This document shows positions 58,352-64,000 of a stretch of 64,000 bases of DNA, piece after piece; the stretch's first letter is position 1; each line of letters begins with the position of its first letter. The notes beneath the pieces are model-generated. The model was given only the letters and a program-made list of their open reading frames with translations, did no database searches and was not told where the DNA came from. A program made the translations under genes and the position numbers. Origin of the DNA: Eupeodes corollae (lineage: Eukaryota; Arthropoda; Insecta; Diptera; Syrphidae); NCBI RefSeq assembly GCF_945859685.1, contig NC_079149.1:39521136-39585135 (forward strand). The letters are read 5' to 3'.

Positions 58352-59496
58352 TGTAATATAAAATTTAATTCAATGGTTCGTCAGACATTTGTTAACATTT
58401 GGGTTAACCAAAATTTGTTTTTAAATGTTATGGTAAAAAAACAACCCACTCAATTTTGTTTAGAGTCCTTTCTGCATGTTTCTGCTTTAGTATCTGTATA
58501 ACAAAATTTTAAAAAGCTTCCCGAACGTACGTACACACTCACGCACAGACATCTCTCTAAAAGAAATCTTTTATTTAGACTCCTAGGGACCTAGAAACGT
58601 CGAGAAATGTCAAAATTTTCAATCCGAAAAATCGAACCGATTTCAATAACTTCTTATGGGAAGTTAAAAATGGTAACTTTAAAAATATAAGTTCAAAGTT
58701 TTACGCGATAAATGTTTGAATATTTTTTTTTGCATGATGTAAAAATCAAAAAAATCGAAAAGGATTTCAGTGTATTTAGCCAAAAGTATTGGATATGATG
58801 ATACTATTTTCGAACAAGCACTTAATACTTTAAGAAATCACATTCAAATCTTTAACTGAAGTTGAAGTGAAAAAAAATCAGTCTTAAAATACACATACAA
58901 GTTCCAATATGTGTATTTGAAAAGTTAATTTGTTTATTAGTGATTCAATTTTTCCTATAAAGCATCATCCATTATTTACCATTAATACTTCTTTATGAAG
59001 TTAAAACTGATGAAACCTCAAAAAGTTCTTACTTCAAACGTAAAAAAATTCGAAAAATTGTTTGCGGTATCCTTAATTCTCTACTTTCGATTCCTTGAAT
59101 CTTATGTTATTACACAATAGATGCAAAGCTTTATTTCCTAGAAAACAAAAGAACATAAAAACATGTTCATACTTAAAAAGTATCTGGGATGTCGTGAGTG
59201 CTTTTGGCATTTCAGAAATTGACAGTTTTGAAATGCAAATTCAGAAATGATATTTTAGCTTGAACAATCGGCAATGTAGTTCTTCTGGCGAATTTTGTAT
59301 TTAAGTTTTACAACGAATCCGAAAGGTCAGTTGATCGAATTGAAAATTTTTAGAATTCTGTAATCGAAATGACTACTTTCTAAAATTCTGAAAATAAATC
59401 AAAAATTTTAATTGTTTAGGCTGTTGAAATTCATGCAGTAGTATTTTTTTTTGTGAATGAAATTCGTGATGGTTTCCATCTACAATCCCTTTATTC
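58352..59496. other. Unassigned stretch
   Basis: 58580-58620 holds a gggacctagaaacgtcgagaaatgtcaaaa motif type that recurs in insect repeats, but no element can be delimited. No coding match. Confidence 0.3.
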
Positions 59497-59498
59497 TA

Positions 59499-60007
59499 AA
59501 GGGTGATTTTTTTTAGCTATTATCAAGACATACCAATGCTTCCAGAAAAAGTCAAAGTTTGGTACGGTTTATGAGCTGGTGGCATCATTGGACGATACTT
59601 TTTCAAAGATGATGCGAATAGAAACGTAACTGTGATTGGGGAGCGCTACCGTTAGATTATATCCAACTTTTTTTTTGCCCAAAATACAAGAACTTGACTT
59701 GCATGACATGCGGTTTCAACAAGACGATGCCACATGCCACACTGCACGCTCAACAATGGACTTATTGAGAGTCGAGTTCGGTGAAAATTTTATTTCACGT
59801 TCGGGACCGGTCAATTGGCCCTAGGCGGCGTGTGATTTAACGCCTTTAGACTATTTTTTGTGGGGCTTAAGCTCATGTCTATACCGATTCAAGCATTAAG
59901 TTATATTGACCTTACAATCGATTTAAATAAAGATTTCATGCATTTTTCTGAATTGTGTGTTTTTTTTCTTTGGAAAACTTTCCTATAGCTTTTAAGAAAT
60001 CACCCTA
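59499..60007 (+). mobile_element. Internally deleted rosa-like mariner
   Basis: Ends AAGGGTGATTTTTTTTAG and the inverse of TAGGGTGATTTCTTAAAAG, flanked by TA (59497-59498, 60008-60009). 509 bp. It keeps the transposase from MLPEKVKVWYGL through YLPxxQELDLHDMRFQQDDA, TCHTARSTMDLLRVEFGENF and a final LTPLDYFLWGL. The N-terminal half and first catalytic block are deleted. A stop replaces the second proline of WPP, and an early stop follows YRyGL. Related to the element at 53171-54443. Confidence 0.88.
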
Positions 60008-60028
60008 TATAACCAGTTCATATACTTA

Positions 60029-61347
60029 CACTACCGGTCAAAAGTTTGAGACCACCTCTGAAATTTGAGAAATACCGAGTTTTAACCCCTAAAGTGGTTG
60101 TAAATGATAGAAAAATATAAACTAGTTTTGTACTAAACATAAATTATTTATTTAAAAAACCAATAAAAGCTCTAAATTGAGTTTTCATCAAAAAACCCTC
60201 CTCTAAATTCAATAATTTGTTTTTACAATTCTGGGTAATCTTCTTACAAGTTTTTGTATTTTTTCTTGTGGAATATTATTCCAGTAATTTTTTAGAGTTT
60301 CCCAAAGAGCAGATTTCGATGTTAGGTGGTGATTCCGGACATTTCCGCCAAGCTCTTCCCATAAGAGCTCAATGGGGTTAATATCTGGAAACTGTGGTGG
60401 CCATACCATTACTTTTAGAATTTCCTCATCTTCTTTTTGTTTCAGGTATCCCCGGCAAAGTTTTGAAGTGTGTTTCGAGCCATTGTCTTGCTGGCATACA
60501 AAACCTTTTCTTCCTAGAACGCTTGCTTATGGTGATGCGAATAGCCTTTTCCAATAAGGGTCATAATCGCAGATCGAGTGTCAATAGATAATTCCTTAAG
60601 TTTTCCCATAATGGGCACTTTGTTTACTGGAGAAGATCACAGTCTCAAATAAATTTAAATTTAATCAAACCGAGCATTATATACGAAATTCTGAATATGT
60701 AGGTATTCAAATTTTACCCTTTAATATTACCACAGTCATAAAAAATTTCTAAATTGAATGTAAAAAGTCATAAAAAATAAAAACGATGGGAAATCCAAAT
60801 AGATGCCAAAAACCCAAATACTGTTTTTTTTACCTTTTCTTCACAAAATTCCTCATAATTTACAGAAAAGGATTAATATCTGGGGTTTTTTCACTTGCAC
60901 CTTTTATGAATGGTCTAAGTTAACAAAAAAAAAATCAAATGAGGTGGCGCAACAGTCCGTTTTGAACCAGGGCCTAGTGACTTACAACTCTCAACCATTC
61001 CTGTGTGCGAGTACTGTTGTCAGGAATGGAAGGGACCTACAATTTTAGGCCGAATCCGAACGGCTAATTTGAGAAAGCACTTTTTCATGACAAGAATTAC
61101 TCTTGAAGGAATTGTCAATTCCTCGCAAGAGGCAGTACCCGCGAAAATTAATTTTTTTAAATTAAGGTGGCACAGGCAGGGATTGATCCCAAGACCCCTT
61201 GCATAACAGTCCAACGCACTAACCATTATGCCACGGGTACTACGTTAACAGTGCAGGTAAAAAATTCTATATTCATTCATAAACCCAAGCACCAGGTACA
61301 AATGAACCAACCCTATGAAGGTGGTCTCAAACTTTTGACCGGTAGTG
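60029..61347 (-). mobile_element. Tc1-like element, internally deleted, hosting a SINE
   Basis: Perfect-looking inverted ends CACTACCGGTCAAAAGTTTG (left) and its inverse (right), each continuing AGACCACC, with TA at 60027-60028 and 61348-61349. The minus-strand transposase retains the start MGKLKELSIDTRSAIMTLIG (60610-60550) and the C-terminus WPPQFPDINPIELLWEELG (60405-60340), which holds the third catalytic block (DxNPIE). The part between is mostly deleted. 60926-61243 is a later SINE insertion. Confidence 0.9.
60926..61243 (-). mobile_element. tRNA-derived SINE
   Basis: On the minus strand it starts GTAGTACCCGTGGCATAATG, with an A-box-like TGGCATAATGGTTAGTGC (61233-61216) and a B-box-like GGGATCAATCCC (about 61190-61179), a spacing suitable for RNA polymerase III. 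A non-tRNA body of about 200 bp and an A-rich tail follow. Flanked by a 7-bp direct repeat GTTAACA (60919-60925 and 61244-61250). It is not a functional tRNA: the acceptor and anticodon stems do not close. Confidence 0.85.
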
Positions 61348-61597
61348 TATATTATAATAGACAATTTTCGAAAAATCTTCATAACTTGTTAGATTTCACC
61401 TTTCTTACATAAGCATCAAAGAAACGCTGAACCACCTATGCTTGAACATTCAGCGTTTTATCAGAAAAGGCAAAACGATTTCAAAGCTTCGTATAGAGTA
61501 AAATGAAAAGTCATAAGCATAACAAAAACTAGAATTTCCAAAGAGAAGGCTTTAAATGTTTGATTTTTTTAAAGAAATCTTGACTCATAAAATGTGA

Positions 61598-61620
61598 TCC
61601 CATTGTTTTGTCCGTCACTG
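61598..61620 (-). repeat. Tc1-type terminal inverted repeat, right end
   Basis: CCATTGTTTTGTCCGTCACTG followed by TA at 61621-61622. It is the inverse partner (one mismatch over about 18 bases) of the end at 55278. The preceding sequence, with aaatgtttgattttttt, resembles the 3' flank of Tc1 genes. Confidence 0.7.
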
Positions 61621-61622
61621 TA

Positions 61623-62789
61623 AGTAGTCGGTAAAATTGTTTCTTATCTTAAAGTACAGAAAAAACGATGTTAAGAAAGCTAAGAGGAACTTTTTAATGC
61701 TACAATGTATCTAAGTATCTATACGACTACAATTCTCTACACTTACATATACTGTTGCAATTTATACCCATTACATATGTATGTAAGTATGTATGACATA
61801 CATGTGTGTATCTTGCAAAAACATTCATTTTTTATTTTTGTTTTTATTTTGTCAAACGACCGCCTGGAGATAGAAACAGAGAAGCTTTAGTAACCAACAT
61901 GATATAACCAATTTGAGGAAAGCCAAGTATATTAATGTAAGGATCTTGGGTACAAACTCCTAGATATTCCTGTTGGCAATAAAATTTATATAAGAAGAAC
62001 ATGAAATTCAATAGAAGATTAAACATACTCCTTCTAAAAATCTATATTTTGTTCGACGTTAAATAAAAAGAAAAAATGTATCCTTTGTCTAAATGCGGAT
62101 GCAATGGTTACAATATCCTTGGGGGAACATTTTTCGATGATTATAAAGCTTGAAATTTTAATGAATTAAAGATTCGCATATGTACAACATGTATATCAAA
62201 TACCTATTGGTGTTATTTGATTTTTTTTTCGAAAAAAAGATAATTATAGGAACCCTTAGCGTATCCAACGTCTAATTCGTGTTTTCTGTAGGTCCAATTA
62301 CTAAACTTAATGTAAACTTAAAATATACGAATTTTAATTAACAATCAACAATCACTCTTATTGCGAAGATCAACTATCAATTGATACATTTATATTTCAT
62401 AAATAATTTTATTAAATTGCATTGTCAATTACATACTAATATTGTTGATCCATTGTGAAAAATTTGAATGAAGAAATCGGGATTGCAAACAACAATTTGT
62501 ATCAATCTTATCTTCAGCTGTCAATTTTAAATACTTTAGTTAAATTCATCTTGTTCCTAGTTTTATTAATTTTCTTAATAATTTTCTCTACAAGTTTCTC
62601 TTCCTTAAAGAAAATAAACCATTCTGTGAGACGTACATTCACAATACATTCTAAATTTAAATTATTCACATATTCAATATTTTATCAATTCACTTTCACA
62701 AACCCGTTTTTTTTTTAATAAACTCTATTAACTGTCAATTGATTGATACATAGAATAGAACGGGTTTGCGGTTTAAAAAGAATTGAGCT
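61623..62789. other. Unassigned AT-rich stretch
   Basis: A CATA/TATG microsatellite lies at 61770-61815. The ORF at 62455-62718 is discussed under rejected items. No gene seen. Confidence 0.3.
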
Positions 62790-62985
62790 GGTTTGTTAAA
62801 CCATTTTTCTTTTTAGATGAAAGTCTGACGAAAATGGACGATTCTGACATAGCCACGTTTCGTGCTTTTAGAGGAGATTATGGTTTACATATTCGTCCAA
62901 CTACGCCAGCAATTGGCAAAATTGTGAAGACATTAGACTGGATTGGTTACAGATATTGGGCCATATGCTAAAAGATGAGAAAGTT
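62790..62985 (+). pseudogene. rosa-like mariner N-terminal fragment
   Basis: Reads DIATFRAFRGDYGLHIRPTT then PAIGKIVKTLDWIGY, the ALRGDYGLHxRPTTQAIGKIVKKFE block of the DD41D mariner helix-turn-helix region. It lacks everything downstream. Confidence 0.75.
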
Positions 62986-63540
62986 CACAGAGTCAGAGAT
63001 GACGAACTTGAACTCGAATGTGGGATCGATCGAGCAGACTAGGACTCGGACTCAGTTTCATATGCAAAAAAACGAGTTCTCTCACTACGACTCAGTGATA
63101 TGAGAACGATCTTAAAGCTTTTTGTATGCACTTGCACAAATTAAAACAGTAGTTTTTGTGTGGTCAGTCGAGACAAGAAGGAAAAATGTCGTCTAAAAGC
63201 AAAATGGAACCGTTATTATAAATAATAATGATGACCATCTTAGTGAATTTCTAGTAAAAGAACTAAAACTGAATAAAGTTTTATTGGAGAAGTCATAGTT
63301 ACCAGTTTTAAAGGCAAGAAAATGAGATGTTATGCTTAAAATCATAGAAGCATTTAAAAATAAATTTGGCGAGGACATAAGTGGAAAAAAAATGACTAAG
63401 AAAGTCTTCATCGACACCGTTTTGAAATCCAGGGTCGCCTACTTAACGCAGAAAAATCCTCATTTTTTCTTGATGAGTCAAAGCACCACCTTGTGTTTCC
63501 AGGGTTGGGCCCAAAACCTCATCTGTCAATAATTGCACAC
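62986..63540. other. Unassigned stretch
   Basis: A 66-codon + ORF at 63332-63532 (FKNKFGEDISGKKMTKKVFI) is not recognised. Nothing else seen. Confidence 0.3.
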
Positions 63541-63963
63541 CTGTTTCACTAAATCTATATAATTTTCGAAAATCTTCACTAATTAGCCATCTTCTATTTT
63601 TATAAACAACGTAGAGCATTTAAATTAATTGGTGATAACACCATCATAGGATCATTCACGTCGCTTGAACATCGTCGTAAAGTTTCTCGTCTCACCCTCT
63701 TTTACCATTATTTTAACGATTTTTGGACTAACTTCGGTCGCACTGTTAAGTACAGAGATTTGTTCTTTAGCCGTACTACGAGAATGTGGAATTCCTTACC
63801 ACACTCTATCTTTCCCAGCCATTAAAATATATCAAGAATTTAAAACCAATGTGCACCGACACCTCCTTTCAACCCCTCTCTCCCTTTCCTAGTGCTCACA
63901 CTGTGTTTTTACATAATAAGGGTAGTAATATCGCCTTAAGTGTGCGCTTATTATAAAAAAAAT
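63541..63963 (+). mobile_element. Jockey-like LINE 3' end
   Basis: In shifting frames it reads RRAFKLIGDNTIIGSFTSLE, HRRKVSRLTLFYHYFNDFW and GRTVKYRDLFFSRTTRMWNS, then LPHSIFPSH, the C-terminus of the same LINE family as 22153-23513, followed by a similar 3' UTR (ccttaagtg, ttataaaaaaaa). It is a 5'-truncated copy with a stop in the N-terminal part. Confidence 0.8.
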
Positions 63964-64000
63964 ACGAATTGGAAAACTTTACGAATCATTTCAAAAAATA

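Noticed and set aside
61160..61243. A tRNA gene on the minus strand
   Set aside because: Only the internal promoter boxes are tRNA-like; the stems do not close, and the unit has a SINE body, an A-rich tail and target duplications.
62455..62718. Hydrophobic frame (FILFLVLLIFLIIFSTSF) as the missing gp210 membrane exon
   Set aside because: A possible acceptor (tcttcag) precedes LSILNTLVKF in the right phase, but the conserved luminal strand expected before the helix (like IPVTVAFV) is absent. An in-frame stop lies just upstream, and the region is simply AT-rich.

Overview
The window reads as nuclear DNA of a higher fly (Diptera). It has AT-rich introns with GT-AG splice sites, CATA/TATG and CAG/GTT microsatellites, and dense decayed insect-type transposons (Transib, rosa-like and DD34D mariners, Tc1, Helitron, PIF/Harbinger, several LINE clades, a tRNA-derived SINE). 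There is no bacterial or organellar signature. Species cannot be named from the sequence; the rosa-like DD41D mariners and the fly-like gp210 only suggest a schizophoran such as a fruit fly.

One host gene fills the window: gp210 (Nup210), the luminal membrane nucleoporin of the nuclear pore ring, on the + strand. I placed 21 coding exons from the ATG at 1780 to 45475. They join with consistent phases into 5292 nt (1764 codons) and follow vertebrate NUP210 from the signal peptide to the last luminal strand. The terminal exon(s), which should carry the transmembrane helix and short cytoplasmic tail, were not found; intron 21 therefore seems to run past 64000.

Layout: 1-760 is a PIF/Harbinger remnant with two convergent pseudogenes (transposase and MADF protein). 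820-1175 is a rosa-like mariner fragment. 1780-3053 holds exons 1-3. Intron 3 (3054-9015) holds Transib copy 1 and LINE pieces. Exons 4-9 lie at 9016-11632. Intron 9 holds a LINE tail, mariner pieces, a nearly full-length DD34D mariner and a Tc1. Exons 10-14 lie at 16472-18071. Intron 14 holds a CR1/Jockey-like LINE, Transib copy 2 and a LINE inserted into it. Exons 15-16 are followed by intron 16, with a mariner carrying a MITE and an RNase H LINE. Exons 17-20 lie at 32887-33849. Intron 20 holds Transib copy 3 with a nested palindrome-rich element, a LINE with a 13-bp target duplication, and a SINE remnant. Exon 21 ends at 45475. The rest (45476-64000) holds LINEs, mariners, Helitrons, Tc1 elements and a SINE, mostly nested.

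No operon, CRISPR array, rRNA or functional tRNA gene is present. The most informative content is the transposon stratigraphy: several insertions can be placed to the base because the interrupted element's reading frame, a target duplication, or a paralogous empty site is visible. One rosa-like mariner (53171-54443) has a complete transposase ORF with its DD41D triad. I found no clearly new biological system; the candidates most likely to be undescribed are two non-autonomous DNA elements (27072-27492 and 37478-38233) and the SINE family.
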